Origin: Favolaschia claudopus
Lineage: Eukaryota; Basidiomycota; Agaricomycetes; Agaricales; Mycenaceae
Direction of reading: 5' to 3'
NCBI GenBank assembly: GCA_037176885.1
Contig: JAWWNJ010000004.1
Span: 3,348,001 to 3,412,000, forward strand
DNA: 64,000 nt
Shown: piece after piece, positions 1-12,107 of the stretch
How the letters are laid out: each line of letters starts with the position of its first letter
Numbering within the stretch: position 1 is the first letter of the stretch
Program-made: the position numbers and the translations under genes
Notes under the pieces: model-generated
What the model was told of the DNA's origin: nothing
Databases searched by the model: none
What the model saw: only the letters and a program-made list of their open reading frames with translations

Positions 1-1932
1 ACCCAAGTACAGTGAATGCAATGGCAAATAGATTTTGTTCTACTTTTTTTTCCAATTTTTACTCGCTCTGTGAATCTCGGGACGAATCGCGAGCCTTCAT
101 TCGCTTGCTCGGGTCTCGTCGTCTCGAATTTACTTGATCGATTCGGTCTGGCCATGCCAAAGACCGTTCGTTGTCTTTTCAATTTTCTCTTCGAATCAAG
201 ACGTAGGTATTTCACGTTCTCCGGATAAAGCTTGTCATGAAAACTCACTGTATCTCCAGGAATTATCCAACTTTCCACTGAATTAACTCCCTTGTGTCGG
301 ACACACTCTGATGCGATTTTTCCCGATAACGATGCTAAAACGTGCTTTGATTCTCGGGGTTTCGAATCGCAGGATACAGGGCAGTGCGCGTCTACACTTT
401 CTTATCTTGTTCCTCTGCAAACATCTCTTAGTCCTTTTTTCGTAAGTAGTTTGTTCTCTGCGCCAAAGCTCATATTTTCGTTTCGAAGTGTCTCACTTGA
501 TGCCTCAGTTCCAATTCATCTGGGCTTGCTCTCTCTCCGTCTCAACTCTAGTAAACTCGTCCTTGTCCCTCTCATCGATCCGACCCTTCTCACACTGGCA
601 GCTTTGCATGAATACCGCGGCTTCTTCTTTGACTTGACTTGACGATAACGGCCAGAAGATCACCATTTTTCAATTAAGTCCTGAAGGTCATGTATACATC
701 TACTGACTAACCATGGACATCTAACGCGCCTTAGTATCGATCACGCGTGGGTCGTTGCTCAAGGTTCGAGGCCTCTGCCGCTTTAGATGTTCGACTCTCC
801 TGGACCAGGGCGAATTATAAATATGCCATGTCAGAAGCATTTTTTTTCTACCTCTCTCCTTTCTCCCTAGTGTCTCTTTTCGTGTCAACTTCTTGTATAC
901 TTACATATTTGCGCCGACGCATGGACCAACAATTTCAACCTACTCCTGATTAATTTTCCGTTCAATCGAGCTCCATTCCACCGGTTTAGCCGTCTCACAG
1001 CTCGCTAACGAATCTAGACATCTGCTCAATTTATTAACGCCTTTTCTTCAAGAATTCCGAAATACGAGCTTCGACGAATACTCGTGGCGGTGTATCTTCG
1101 ATATGTATGTATACTCTTTCTGCCTCTTAGTTATCCTGGTAGGCTTCAGCGAGATTCAACTCAATATCATCGTATCCCGCTCTCCTGTTCTTCTTTCGTG
1201 TCACCTGAGCGTACAACCTGGGTACAGAAATTTATACATATATTTTGGTCTCGACAGCAACTCGCCCAACTTCAGGCTTTCTATTCCCTATCTGAATCTG
1301 AATCGATATTGAATATGCGCTTTCGTGCCTCGAAGACACCCGCTTGCTCCGTGGAACTTGAAGCTTGGGAACTTGGTATCAGCGTTGAGCAGAAGAGGTT
1401 CAATTCCTCGAAGCGCATCCGAGTATGTCCTTCAGACTTTTTGTTCGCCTTATCGCAAGGACGCTTAGACGGACTCGGACCGAATCTTACTACTGTACAC
1501 TCCCTGGACCCTTTCGCATGGGCTGTCGTGTTACGAACTCAAAGAGACTTGTTGGATTTCCGGAGCTCCGAGATCTTGCAACTCATTCGGGGCGAGGAGG
1601 TCAGACTCGGACTCCGGTGCGCTTGAGACCTTGTAAATGACGTTGGTTCTTACAGCTTTTCCTCTGAGCTACCCTGAAGTGTTCAGCATAGACTGGCGTC
1701 CCGTTGTTGAAGAGTAAGTATTAAGGGTCTATGGGCTAGAAGATAAACGATGTTGAACACTCCTCAGTTACGCTCGACAATTGCAGAAGAAAATATTTCT
1801 TTCGACCAGAATTGAGTGTCAGTGGATCCGTAGCTGATGAAAAGATTGTTACACATTTACATACGAGGCTTATTGTCGATCTGATCACAACACAAATAAG
1901 TACGAAGTTTGAAACCAGAACAAAATGGACCT
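1..1932. other. Gene-free stretch, left edge
   Basis: No supportable gene was found. Open frames on both strands are short (up to about 180 codons), start at non-ATG codons, and show no recognisable domain, no splice-compatible continuation and no paralogue in the window. The sequence is T-rich on the plus strand. It may hold the distal 3' flank of the F-box gene that ends at 1933 or a gene cut by the window edge, but nothing in the sequence decides this. Confidence 0.5.
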
Positions 1933-3405
1933 TTAATTCCCGGGATAGAGATAAAACAGTAGTCCGCCCTCCACTTTCAACGCTGTCAATCTGACCAACA
2001 TTGTAAATATATCCTCGTGATTTGCGGGCTCACGCCAACGGAGAATGGCCGTAAACCTGCCACTTTCATTGCGAGAACGTCTCTCCGCGACTCGTGAGGT
2101 GATAACCTCGTTATAAACGGGGGCCGTGAAAGCCAGAACAGTCGTGAATTCCAGGCAGACGAGCCGAGGGATAAGGGGTGCGCCATCGGAGTTGCAAAGG
2201 AGTCCAATTAAAAGGGTATCCGTTATCGTGGTCTGCGAGTTCGATTCCGAGATGCGCAGCGAAGTTAGGCTGGGCAAGATCTCAAGACACCGTAAGAGCT
2301 CCAGATCCGTGATTCTAGCGCAGAGGGAGAGATCGGTGAGATGGTCGTGCAACAAAGAACGAGCGGCAAACGCTGCGAACTGCTGCGGTGCCCAAACGGG
2401 TGGCTCGAAGACGTCGTTGCCGGTGAGATTCAAGGCCTTCAAGGCTGGAAGGGTAAGACAATCAAATAGGTTGCCGACTAGCTCGGCCTTGCTCGCGGCC
2501 AGCGCGAGTTCAATCAGAGTTATATTCGAGGAAGTGGGCTTCCAAGCGACGGCGAACGACCTTGGATAAAGCCTAAGAGCAAAGGAAGCTGAATCCAAAT
2601 TTGCTGCCTGTGACAAGAGAGCGAGACAGTCATTTGCCCCGCGAATACCTCGACTTCGGAATTTGAATGCACGGAGCTGCGCCCATGGAAGATCCGGGAC
2701 GTTGTCGGCTCTTCCATAAAACTCCACTTTGGACAAGCGAGCAGCATGTTTGAAAATATCAACACTCCTCCAATTACTCTGGAGTCGGAGTGAAATCAGC
2801 TGATCTAACTTGCCCTGTACCCCAGCGAAAGATTGGTTGACGACCGAAATGCCCGCGAAGTGAACCTGTCGCCATCTGGATACATGCTCAACCAGCATGT
2901 CGGCTGCGGGCCGAAACTCAGCCGACGAAATTGTGAGTCGCACATCCAACGGATGTGTCCCGCCCTTTTCTAGAGCAAATTCGACGAGCGAGAGTAGGGT
3001 AATCGTTGAAGGAGAGGCCGAAGCCCAGAACGCCGTGTTGATATGGATCCTACACCAAAGGCTCGGCGTACCCATTATACACCCATACCACGTCGAGCAC
3101 ACCTTTTGCGCAGCATCAGCAACATTCCTTCGAAGGGACAAAATAAGGCTTACCTTGCCCAACTCACAAAGATGCTTTTGAGAAACATTATCGACTTCTT
3201 CTTCCGAGGTCCTGCTTTCTTCCGGAGAGCACAAGTCGAAAATGAAGGCCAGAATTTCATTGGGTAGACCGTGTGCAGGAGTGAATGGAGTGCGGAAGTG
3301 AGCAGTGTGAGATGATTCAGATACTGAAGCTACACTTCCAGAAGACAACATTCTGCCTGGCTCATTCGCGCATCCCGCAACCTGAAGCTCAGCGTCACAC
3401 CGCAT
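1933..3405 (-). CDS. F-box-like protein A (diverged N-terminus)
   Basis: Predicted exons are 3405-3154 and 3102-1933, about 473 aa, with a 51-nt GTAAGC...AAAG intron at the position used by every F-box paralogue in this window. The intron is in frame and stop-free, so retention would still give protein. An F-box-like helix (LPNEILAFIFDLC) lies near residue 45, followed by the family signature VCSTW...TPSLW and leucine-rich C-terminal repeats. In this family the F-box is expected to bind Skp1 and the C-terminal half to recruit substrates for SCF ubiquitin ligase; that role is inferred. The usual N-terminal GFTSPFLPT and coiled-coil module is badly eroded: only a RCDAEL trace of the RYDAEI motif remains. 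I therefore chose the ATG just before it, but the true start could lie upstream. It may be a degenerating copy. Confidence 0.65.
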   Translation of the reverse strand: MRCDAELQVAGCANEPGRMLSSGSVASVSESSHTAHFRTPFTPAHGLPNEILAFIFDLCSPEESRTSEEEVDNVSQKHLCELGKVSLILSLRRNVADAAQKVCSTWYGCIMGTPSLWCRIHINTAFWASASPSTITLLSLVEFALEKGGTHPLDVRLTISSAEFRPAADMLVEHVSRWRQVHFAGISVVNQSFAGVQGKLDQLISLRLQSNWRSVDIFKHAARLSKVEFYGRADNVPDLPWAQLRAFKFRSRGIRGANDCLALLSQAANLDSASFALRLYPRSFAVAWKPTSSNITLIELALAASKAELVGNLFDCLTLPALKALNLTGNDVFEPPVWAPQQFAAFAARSLLHDHLTDLSLCARITDLELLRCLEILPSLTSLRISESNSQTTITDTLLIGLLCNSDGAPLIPRLVCLEFTTVLAFTAPVYNEVITSRVAERRSRNESGRFTAILRWREPANHEDIFTMLVRLTALKVEGGLLFYLYPGN

Positions 3406-4685
3406 AAGTACTGGTAGATGCGTCCAAATTCGACGTGGCAGACCAAGGTCAGACGAGACACAGGACACAGGAAGATTCGATAGGCTGGAAGCTGGCAGTC
3501 TGGATGAAGGGGGAAGCAGACCAGCGCTGGAATAGCAAAAGCAGACGAGGAGGACGTGGTAGGTGGCAACAACCGCAAGAGACGTGATCGGCGCCCACTG
3601 CCGAGACTGCCGAAGTCCTAATTTGGACACTCACCGCCCAGTTCCATAATAGGAAGGTGCGCATCACAATTTGACTGGGTCGTGGACCTCCGTCGGAAAG
3701 GTAAAAAGCTGGGAAAATAAAACACAGCGGGCTTAGTTCATTCCTGTTTCCGAATGGGCAATCTCTCCCCTAGAGTAGCAAAGATTCGAGGAGATCCAAG
3801 ATATCAATCGGGAGCAACGGCACAGCAGCGGCATATTACAGTCATCTCGTATCAAAGGTGACTACCGACTGCTTCCCCTTCACAATGGGATACCATTAGT
3901 ATCGTATCTAGAACTGAAGTGAGTATGTAAACCTCAGTGAAACTTGAATCAACATCGACTTCATTTTAGGCTCGATTCCAGCCTGTCTATCGAAGATTTA
4001 CATTGGGGAGTTTGTGTCGATAGACACGACAGCTTGCTCCATAGACAGACGGTCACCGGTCTAACTTCATTTCGATCCGGCGAGGTCGATGCCCCATTGC
4101 ATTCGAAAACACTCATCTGAACCTATAATACAAGGTATCTCTCAATGCCGCCACATATGCAAGCTGCGGCGCATTTGATATCGTTCACAAAAGCTCTAAT
4201 TCTTCATTTTATCCTAATGCTAATCTGCCAACAAACTTCCTCTATCCGCTATCCGCCATTCAAGACAAGTACGATTCAAACCCTGTCTTATTTACCCACT
4301 GGCATTCCTTTAAATTCTAACCCAGCCGGCTACAGATAACGAAAGAAATCCGAATATCAATATCCTCCCTCGTTTCCATCGCCTACCACGAAGGCTCACT
4401 ACCTCAATTTGGTGCGGTCGTTTTATACGGTAGATTTCTCTTGCTGAAATTTATCCTCGAAACGATTTCCCTCGGAGGGGAGACTTTGATACCAAGATTC
4501 TCTTCTGAACGTTGTGGTTACGTCGTGACAAAGCCAAATGGTAGTGAGCGCTATATTCCAAGTGCTTGCCTCAGGTCAAAGTATACTAACGAAGCCTGTA
4601 CTACCACAAAACTCGCCCCTATAGATTGACTACAATTTTACATCACAGACATCTACATCCAACAAAAACGAGCGCAACCTAAGTA
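3406..4685. other. Intergenic region between two minus-strand F-box genes
   Basis: This is the upstream flank of gene A and the 3' flank of gene B. Only short open frames without domains or splice partners are present. No repeat copy was recognised elsewhere in the window. I see no RNA gene. Confidence 0.5.
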
Positions 4686-6392
4686 TCAGAATCGCATCCT
4701 CGTGAATATCCGAGTGACCCACCACCGCAAAGGAGCCAAGCACTTGAATGACAACGCGCCTTCAAAAACAAACGACTTCAACTTCTGCAACGCCTCTTGA
4801 GACATTGACACCTTTTGGCATCCCATATACCCCTGGACCTCTGCGCCGAAGGCTCCTTTCGCATCAACGGCTCTCAATTTCTCGATCCGAGATGCTACAA
4901 GGTCGACATACACCTCGTCCGTAAACTCGAACACCGTCAGAAATTTCAAAACCCGGAGTTCCGGGACCAGCGGCACCTCTTTAGGGAGATACAGAAGCCC
5001 CCGAAGAAACGCATCTGTCACAACAGTGGTGTTGCGGTAGGTCGTATGCGAATCCGCAACGAACAGCTCCTCTAGACGCGGGAGCAACGTGAGGCTCCCC
5101 AGGAGCTCCTCATCGGTAATCCGCGCGTGGACAGAGAGGCTGATGAGATGGGTGGCAAATGCAGAACGCTGGGCGAGCGCCATGAAGCGGTCGGAAGGCC
5201 AGATGGGGGGAACGACGCGAGAGGGTCGATATTCGAAGGCCTCTAGACGAGGGAGTGTCAGAGAGTCGAATAATCTCTCGACGGAGACGGGTTTATCGTC
5301 CGTGTCCAGTTCGAGCTCGAGGCTCCGTACGTTGGAAGAAACCTTGATAGCTTGCTTGTCGACGAGCGGAAGATATCCCAGGTTGAAGTCGAGCCTGAAT
5401 GTGGCGGAACTGTTCGCCGTTCGTAGCACCGAAAGCGGAGAAAGAGTGGGAGGGCGATCCGTGCTGCAATAATCGCATTCGCGGAGTTGGTTCCAGGGAA
5501 TCGACGGTAGGCAGTCTGCCCGCCCACGGAACGTAAAGTCCCTCAAACGAGGGGCTTCGACGCTCTCCGCGATTTTCCAGCCAACATCGAGTTGAAGTCT
5601 CTCCAACTTCTCGAGCTGATGGAGAACGATGGGAGAGCAAATAGACTGCCCACGCGACCGAATGTAAACGTCTCTCCATCTGTGAGCGCTTTTTCTGAAT
5701 AGTTGGAAGACGGAATCGCCGTAGCCATATGCCGATGCAAGATTTAGTTGCAAATCAAGAGCGTGGTTTCCACTCCGCGCCAACGAGCACTCGAGCAGCT
5801 TGAGCAGATCTTTGGACGAGGCTCTGGTCAACTTCTCCCAAATGGAGGTGTCTACGGTAATGGCTGACCATAGTTGCGGAGTCTCCATTGCAATTTGATG
5901 CCACCGGAACGATACCTTTCGGCGTGAGTTAGCAGGGATGGAATGAGATTCAGCCTAGCGATAGCGTACCTGACCCACTTGAAGCAGATGATACCGGGAG
6001 ATGCGACGGACTTCGCTTTTCTCGGTCGTTTGCGTTGCGAGCTGGTATTCGTCATGCGGAAAGCAGAACTCAAAGATAGAGACCAGCACTTCGTTGGGAA
6101 GCCGTTGGAGCGCAGACAGGACGCTTCGACAGCTAGCAGAGTATGAGCAAAGTGTGTCACGCTCGGAGACCAGGCGGCCCAACTCCGTCTGGAGTTTGTC
6201 GATTTCCGAATCGTAGCGTCGAAGTTCTGTTTTGGCCAGCGAAACTGTGGCCTGTAGGGAAGAGGAATTGGGTGGCAAGGTGCCAGAACGGGTGATACGA
6301 TGGATATGTGCTATTTGAGCTGCCGTAGGAAGAAAGGGCGAGGTGAATCCCGACCCAGTCCGTCGCGCCATCTTGACCTGGGGTGAGGTCAT
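4686..6392 (-). CDS. F-box-like protein B with N-terminal coiled coil
   Basis: Exons are 6392-5970 (141 codons) and 5915-4686 (410 codons), giving 550 aa. The 54-nt intron (GTACGC...AAAG) is phase 0. The start ATG is the one aligned with paralogue D. The order of parts is: conserved module GFTSPFLPT (residue ~14), then RITRSGTLPPN, a predicted coiled coil with heptad leucines (RYDSEIDKLQTELGRL, ~50-70), an F-box-like helix (RLPNEVLVSIFEFCFP, ~95), the VSFRWHQIAMETPQLW signature, and leucine-rich repeats to the end. The likely role is a substrate adaptor of an SCF ubiquitin ligase, inferred from the family. Paralogue D at 41.1 kb is its closest relative here: exon 1 is exactly the same length (423 nt) and sequence upstream of the start is also shared. 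The frame is intact. Confidence 0.85.
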
Positions 6393-8450
6393 ACTGGCTG
6401 TTGAAATTCCGGTCGAAAATGGTGGAATAAAACGGGGGAAAGAGTGAAGGAGAAAAGCGGATGACCAAGGCGGCGCTCGGCGGCAGACCAACGGAGTGAA
6501 GAGCTCTTCGGTGATGAGGGTAAGAAACAGGATCAATATAAACTGGGACAAACAACCATTAAGCGCTCAAAAAGGAAATTTATGCGTTTCGGCCGAAACG
6601 ACTTTGAAGCCACCATCCCCTCGCACGTCCATATCCCGATTCCAATCCATCACGGCTCGCATTCTCCTGAAGCCTAAAGCTATCCTCAGCGATCCCCTCA
6701 ACCACATTCTCCTCCATGTCATCCTCACCAACCAAGCGCTAACGATCGCCCGACGCCCAGACTCGTCCTCGACTCCTTTCATTTCCCGTCTCGATCGAGA
6801 CGACGAAACACACGGCTGATTGAGCCTGCACCCGCACCCTGCAACAGGCATACGCGACCGCCTCCGCCGCCAGCGTCATCGAAGCCCTGCGCCCTATCAG
6901 AGACCCCTCTCGCTCTGCGGGGCTATTACCGTGGCTAACCGAAGCTCCGCATCAGTAGCGAAGCCGAGCGTTGTCGACAACACCGCTGCCGCCACGTACA
7001 CCAGCCGCACCACCAGGGAAGACAGCACAATTGCTTCCATGCCCAGTCCCCGACATGCGCTCACCGATTGAGGCACCAGTATCGGCGGGGGTGGACGACC
7101 CGAAGCCTCGTCGAAACGCCGCTCAGTGACCGCAACCTACGCGCGGGACATTCCCCGCCAGCCCCTCCTTCCGCAATGAAGAGATCCGGCTGGCGCCGTC
7201 CTCAGACTCTGATCACACCACCGGCATCATCCTACCCCGCCGCAACTCACCCCCGCCCCTGCTTCTGCCCCATATTGACACCTCCCCGACGCCATAATCC
7301 ACTTTCCCCACCGCCGAAGTCGGACCTCGCACCCCCGCCCCGCCCACCATCATGAGACCTTCCTCACTCGATCCCCCCGCTACCCGCATCTCCGACCCCA
7401 TCACAATCCATTCCCCTTGTCATCGACGTCCCCGCCCTCCACCCCCACACACCGCCACCCCGATTCCTCGTCAATTTCCTCCCGCAGGCAGTGACATCAA
7501 CCTCCGGGTCCCCAACGAACGCAGTACCCGCGGTTTCAGCTCTGCACCCCTACCCGCCCTTGATTGATTAGGGCGGATTTGAATTCGTCGGGGGTCGTGT
7601 ATAGCGCGGAAACACATCCGGGGACGGGGAAGCAGAGGGGTCGTCGAGAGGGTACGTCCGAGCGAGCGAGGCGAAGGACGGTGTGGAATGCAGGAGGATA
7701 GGAGACGAGGCAACGAAGGAGCGTTGGGGTGAATTAGAATGCGTCGAGGACCATGATCGTGTATGGCGCCGGAAACGCACACGGGAATGCGGAAGCGGAG
7801 GGGTCGTCGAATGTGAAAGGAGAGTACAGATCGACGAGCGAGCGAGGGGCGAGACGGTGCGGGATGCAGACAGAGAGAGGGACCAGCCGAAACGTGAGCT
7901 AGTTTGGGGAAGGACTGTAGGCGAGATAAGGAGGAGCGGGGTAGGGGTACACGTAGTGGCAAGAAGAAAGGAAGAATCGTAAGTATGTATGTAGGTATGA
8001 GGTTAGTAAGGGGTGCGAGAAGAGGTAGAGAATGGAGTGTCGGGGATACAGAGAGCATGGGGAGGCAACAAGGGGGAAGGAGAGCATGGGAGGGAGACAG
8101 TAGTCCGAGACGGATAAGTAGAGCATGGGGAATAAGTATAGTCGTCATAGAAGAAGGGTGGAATCAAAGAGTGAAGGTGCGGCAGGAGCTTGAAGGTACG
8201 GTACTGGGAAGGTTCAAAGACAAGAGGGAGGCACGTACGCAGCATGTAGACGCGGCGGGGAGACGGGTACGTGGAGTAGGTACACCGGTCGTCAAGATTT
8301 GGAAAGCCAAGCGCGTGCATTGGGCCCTAAATCAATCGTATTGGATTCGGCTGCCCGGCCGCATTGGGGAACAGGCTGTAATCGCAAGAGGTTTCAGTAA
8401 ACATACGGTGAAAGCAAGGTGATACGATACGCACTTGAAATGGGCGATTC
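6393..8450. other. GC-rich, C/G-strand-skewed spacer upstream of F-box gene B
   Basis: Long open frames on both strands here are low-complexity (Pro/Arg/Ser-rich) products of base composition and I do not call them genes. Just upstream of gene B (6530-6600, read on the minus strand) the block around AAATTTCC...GAGCGC...AATGG...TGTTTGTC matches the block upstream of paralogue D (about 40,900-40,935), so the spacer is part of the duplicated unit. Past 6.6 kb the similarity to the D spacer becomes patchy by eye. Confidence 0.5.
7580..7880. repeat. Imperfect tandem duplication in GC-rich spacer
   Basis: Segment 7585-7695 and segment 7750-7875 are diverged direct copies with a spacing of about 165-170 bp. 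Both carry, in the same order, a ...CGTGTATxGCGC...GGAAACxCA motif, GxGGAAGC, GAGGGGTCGTCGA and CGAGCGAGCGAGG, ending in GGTGxGG(A)ATGCAG. No coding function is evident. Confidence 0.6.
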
Positions 8451-8459
8451 GTCGATCGA

Positions 8460-9140
8460 GCCAGAGAGGTATCCTGACGATATGCGGCCAAGGCATACGA
8501 GGGGAGGTGCAGATCCTGTAACATATCGGGCGTGAGTGAGGTAACATGCCGACGGGGCGGAAGCGGGAGACGTACATCACCAAGTGAGGAGAGGCGGCGT
8601 CACGCATTGATACAGTAGATTTGGCGTGGCGTCGGTACTTCGAGTTCGAGACAAAGGACGCCAAGCAAGCGAGAAATAAAAGCCGTAGAGCTTGGCGAAT
8701 CCAAGCTAAGTAACAAGATCGTAGCAGCTATATCCAAGTATCGACGTGTTGACAGTGCGGCACCGCGAAAATTGCCTAGTTATCTTCGAGCTCAACGTGA
8801 CAGCTCGAGTCTATGAACAACACGCATTTCGAACCCTCAGTAAGTGCATTTCGGATGGATTGTTGGACAGCGTACCTGCCAATTCCCTCCATGGCAATCA
8901 CATTTGGCACAGAGCTTTCTCTCCCTTTCGTCAAGCAGCCCTGTCACCTTCCTGTAAACATCTAGTTCACTTTCTGCGCTCGGAATCAATGTTCACAACA
9001 TATACCTACCTCCCCCGACTTGGCTACGGCCTCACAATCCGACGTATCGTCGGGATTCAGGCAATCTTCATCCATCAACGCCAGCGAGTTTTCTACGCAT
9101 CTGACTTGACCTGCTTCGACGGTGGAAGGCAGAGAGGGGA
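8460..9140 (+). repeat. Dispersed repeat, copy 1 (second copy near 24.0-24.57 kb)
   Basis: This stretch aligns, in the same orientation, with about 24,100-24,570. Shared blocks in order are: GCATTGATA...TAGATTT-GCGTGGCGTCGG (8607 / 24,150), CAAGTATCGACGTGT (8733 / 24,282), AGAGCTTTCTCTCC (8911 / 24,431), TGTAAACATCT (8953 / 24,460) and ACGTATCGTCGGGATTC (9042 / 24,548). The identity looks like 65-75% by eye. It is not coding in either copy. I recognise no transposase or tRNA head; it may be an old LTR or non-autonomous element. Confidence 0.6.
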
Positions 9141-9239
9141 GGTCTAAGAACAGGCACATTCAATAGAGTGATTAGCGTGCATTGATTGCCAGCCAGAGCG
9201 CCGGCGCTAGTCGAGCGAGTAGACGACGTCGTCGTCGCG

Positions 9240-9345
9240 GTTGGAGGCCTGGGAGTGTGAGAAAATCTTTGACCCGCCGGTTACAGCGATTGCCGGTTTG
9301 CCGGTTTCCGTCCTGACTTTCAACCACCACCAAGTTCTTCACTGA
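9240..9345 (-). repeat. ACCGGCAA-motif dispersed repeat (copy near N1)
   Basis: Read on the minus strand this carries GGTGGTTGAA, then two ACCGGCAA units, TGTAACCGG and a CTCACxCTC tail. The same ordered set is found at 37,270-37,360 (plus strand, upstream of paralogue N2). More diverged copies lie near 15,895, 18,335, 21,035, 35,105 and 45,795. The function is unknown; it could be a worn short element or a shared upstream module. Confidence 0.5.
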
Positions 9346-10300
9346 GTCTCTACTTCAGCGTATATGGGCGGCCGTAACTCCTCCGACCTTTACCTTCTGG
9401 GGACTTGGGCATTGATCATGCTTGTTCTTGACGATTGGCTGCGGATGAAGTTTAAATCTGGATTTCGCAAATTCGGCGCTTGTTGTCTGTGTATTTTTTG
9501 TCTTGAGACGCCTACGACAACTTGAAACCATCTGCATTTGAGCGCTTCCGGAAACCTTTGTGTGTACAGTTCTCTTTTGCCCCCAATTGCTGTTTGAATT
9601 CAGTTCGAACAAAGTCTAGACGCTGGCCTCTGTTCCTCACTGCGCTCTAGTATTCAGACTTGTCGCGGCCCTCAAGCTTGAACGTGAGTGTGTGTATTTT
9701 TATGTAATCTCAAGTAGGACGCTCCTTTGTGATACGACTCAGCAGATGAGATGAATCAAAGATGAATTATCTTGGAAGCGCTGTGCGTGTCCGACGGCAT
9801 TGGATTCGTCTCCACAGCAAAACGATACATTACTTGTCATCATGATCCAGGTCGGCCTAGAAAATCACTCCTCTCCCGTTGGGTGCTAAGTCAATAATTT
9901 GGTTACAGCTGCGTCCGAAAATTTCCCAATAACCCTGCTTTCTCCGTTCGAGGATGCGTTAACACCGCTGACAAGACCGAGACTCAGTAAGTGATTTTCC
10001 AGTCGACAAAAATTCACTCACAACGATTAAATGCCATATAGTTCACACGTGGTACCATCTCCGGCACTACAAGTTTGGAAAATGCAATATAATGAGAACG
10101 ACCTCCGAAGGTGTTTTGATTCGGAGCCATCGCCATCCGTCTTGACTCCATCTGCTTCCCTCTGCCTCTGCAAGATACCCGGTACCCAAATTTCTGGTAG
10201 CATCTTCAGCGGGAGATAGATTGATTTTACTGTTCAAGCAGAATGGAATCGTAAGTGGGCGGCTATGGGGTATTAATACCCTTTCGGCATATAGAGAGGT
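9346..10300. other. Upstream flank of the seven-transmembrane gene N1
   Basis: No gene is seen. The longest frames (about 60-85 codons) lack domains and start at non-ATG codons or have no splice continuation. The region probably holds 5' regulatory sequence and an untranslated leader for the gene at 10,367. Confidence 0.45.
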
Positions 10301-10310
10301 GGCATATAAA
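10301..10310 (+). promoter_or_regulatory. TATA-box candidate of N1
   Basis: The string GGCATATAAACCTAACGG begins here, with TATAAA at 10,305-10,310, 57-62 nt before the ATG at 10,367. The paralogue N2 has GGGCATATAAACTCAACGG at the matching place, so the box and its flanks are conserved while the bases between box and start codon are not. Confidence 0.55.
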
Positions 10311-10366
10311 CCTAACGGCCAGCGGACATGTTCTCGCCATCTTTTCTATCAAATTTCAAGACATCA

Positions 10367-11670
10367 ATGGCCAGCGAAATCCAGCTGGTGCCGGTCAGCC
10401 TTGCCACAGTAGCTTTGGAAAGCTGCTTTTATGGTGGATTTCTTGTTCTAGCCATCATGTCTATGTGTCTGCTGGTTCGCCGTCGTGCCAGATGGCTATC
10501 TCCGACATTTCTGGGCGCAATCGGGATGTGTATAACGATTACCGCGGTGCATGGTTTGAATCCATTATTACAGAAACAAGGAACTGATATCTTGTAGCAT
10601 TGGATCATAACTGTGGACAGAAGCTTCCAGGCTTTCCTGTTCTTTCAAAACGGCACTTATCCGCTTGGATTCTATGGTGACCTCTCGCAAATAACAGAAG
10701 TTGTTAAAAGTGCTTTCTGTTTGACCACTTTGATCATTGGTGACACTATAATCGTGAGCTCTTGATTGTCTATATATTTGCATTTCTTATCTACGGATTC
10801 GGAGATCCATCGTCTCTGGATTATTTGGGACAAGAGGCTGATTGTGGTAATCTTCCCAATGTTGAGTCTTCTTGGGCTCGTAGGTAAAACTTTTGTGATT
10901 TTCGCAAACTCGATGTCAATGGTGTCTAGTATGCAGCGTAGGGATCACATACCAATTCACCAGAGACAAAACCGGGCAGAGTGTATTTCTCTCTGACGCC
11001 AGTCGTTGGATTACGAGCGATGCTGTGTTCACGATTTGGTGCGTGCGTAGCTTGTCAGTATCCTATCACGAAATTGAAACCGAATAGCACCAATATCTAT
11101 AGCACTAGTAAGTCTCTTCCACGAGGCCACCTGGACCCGCTCCTAATTTCTTGCGTTTTTACGGAGCAGCCTTCATCTCGTGGCGGATGTGGAAGGTCGG
11201 ACGTGGCATGCAGCCCATCGGAGGGATTCGTATTCAGGCGAGAAGCGTCTCGAATAAATTGTTAGGGTTTACCTTCTCATTGTGCAATTCAGTCAGTTCT
11301 CGCAATCATCGTCGAGAGTGCTGCAATCTATACGTGAGGGACCTCCAAACTTCAACTTACAAAAATGCAGTGCTAACCAGTTGTTCTCGATAGCACCTGG
11401 AGCATATTTTTCTTCGCCACTTACCAGTCAAAATCCAACCTCCAGTTCATCGCTATCGACTGTTTGCCGGCGATAACCGGAATCGCCTGCATGTTAATCC
11501 ATGTTCGTATTGGCTTAGGCTGGGCTCATCAAGGATCGCAAGCTGAGGCATTCGAATCTACTGGACCGCTGTCTATCAGTATAGCGCAGCACACGCACAC
11601 CGCGATCGAGGACTTTACCGTTCTCGAAATCGGAAAGTTGGGCGTAGGAGGAGAAAAAGATGCGGTTTAA
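10367..11670 (+). CDS. Seven-transmembrane protein N1 (Agaricomycete family, function unknown)
   Basis: Eight exons: 10367-10546, 10598-10753, 10805-10883, 10930-11038, 11088-11107, 11167-11237, 11293-11333 and 11394-11670. These give 310 aa. Introns are 46-60 nt and the phases all agree with paralogue N2; six of the eight exons have identical lengths. Seven hydrophobic segments are visible at about 9-33, 41-66, 95-115, 123-147, 162-187, 205-228 and 233-260. Family landmarks are FYGDLSQITEVVK, IHRLWIIWDK, ITYQFTR and HVRIGLGWAH. Exon 5 is only 20 nt. Intron 6 starts with GC (CAG followed by GCGAGA) where N2 has GT; a weak GT donor 9 nt downstream would also keep the frame. I expect a plasma- or endomembrane protein but cannot name a ligand or activity. 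Confidence 0.8.
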
Positions 11671-12107
11671 ATCCTAACCTTTAAACGAGCGTCGAGTTCC
11701 GGTTAGCGACATCGCTAAACGATGGTTTTCCATGTGGTTCAGCGCTCCAGTTGCCCCACATATCGATCCATGTGTGTTGTATAGTATTGATTGGGACTCA
11801 GATTCACTATCATTTAGTCTCGCCGACTCTATGTGCTCAATTATGTATTTGCGGATCCGAGCTCTGAATTTCAATGTCGTTGGGCTTTGAACCTGAGAAT
11901 ACCTGTTGATGAGCGAGACTTATAAGGGTAGGGATCACAGACGACATTTGTATGAGGATAGCCGAAAGCCAAAGGTAAAGACGTCCACAGGGTATCTTAG
12001 TTAGTTAACCGTGTATTTCAGGATCATATTGACCGGATTTATAAATCAAGCGTCCATTGGATACCAGCTGAGCTATGCGCCCCAACGCTTCAGAATAAAG
12101 ATTTTAA
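11671..12107. other. Intergenic region between N1 and F-box pseudogene C
   Basis: Apart from the tRNA-like remnant at 12,021-12,084, I see no feature. Short open frames on both strands have no recognisable content. Confidence 0.45.
12021..12084 (-). other. tRNA-like remnant or SINE-head candidate
   Basis: On the minus strand GGGGCGCATAGCTCAGCTGG resembles the 5' arm of a tRNA, with a perfect A-box-like TAGCTCAGCTGG. About 35 nt downstream is a degenerate B-box-like GGTCAATATGATCC. The D-stem partner and a matching 3' acceptor strand are missing, so this is not a functional tRNA gene. It sits immediately 3' of the truncated C-terminus of pseudogene C, which fits a tRNA-derived insertion, but the evidence is weak. 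Confidence 0.3.

Noticed and set aside
1084..1626. 180-codon open frame near the left edge
   Set aside because: Starts with GTG, no domain, no paralogue and no coherent splice neighbours.
7471..8148. 225-codon minus-strand open frame
   Set aside because: Leu/Pro/Arg/Ser-rich low-complexity product of a G-rich strand; no domain, no splice support, overlapping frames equally long on the other strand.
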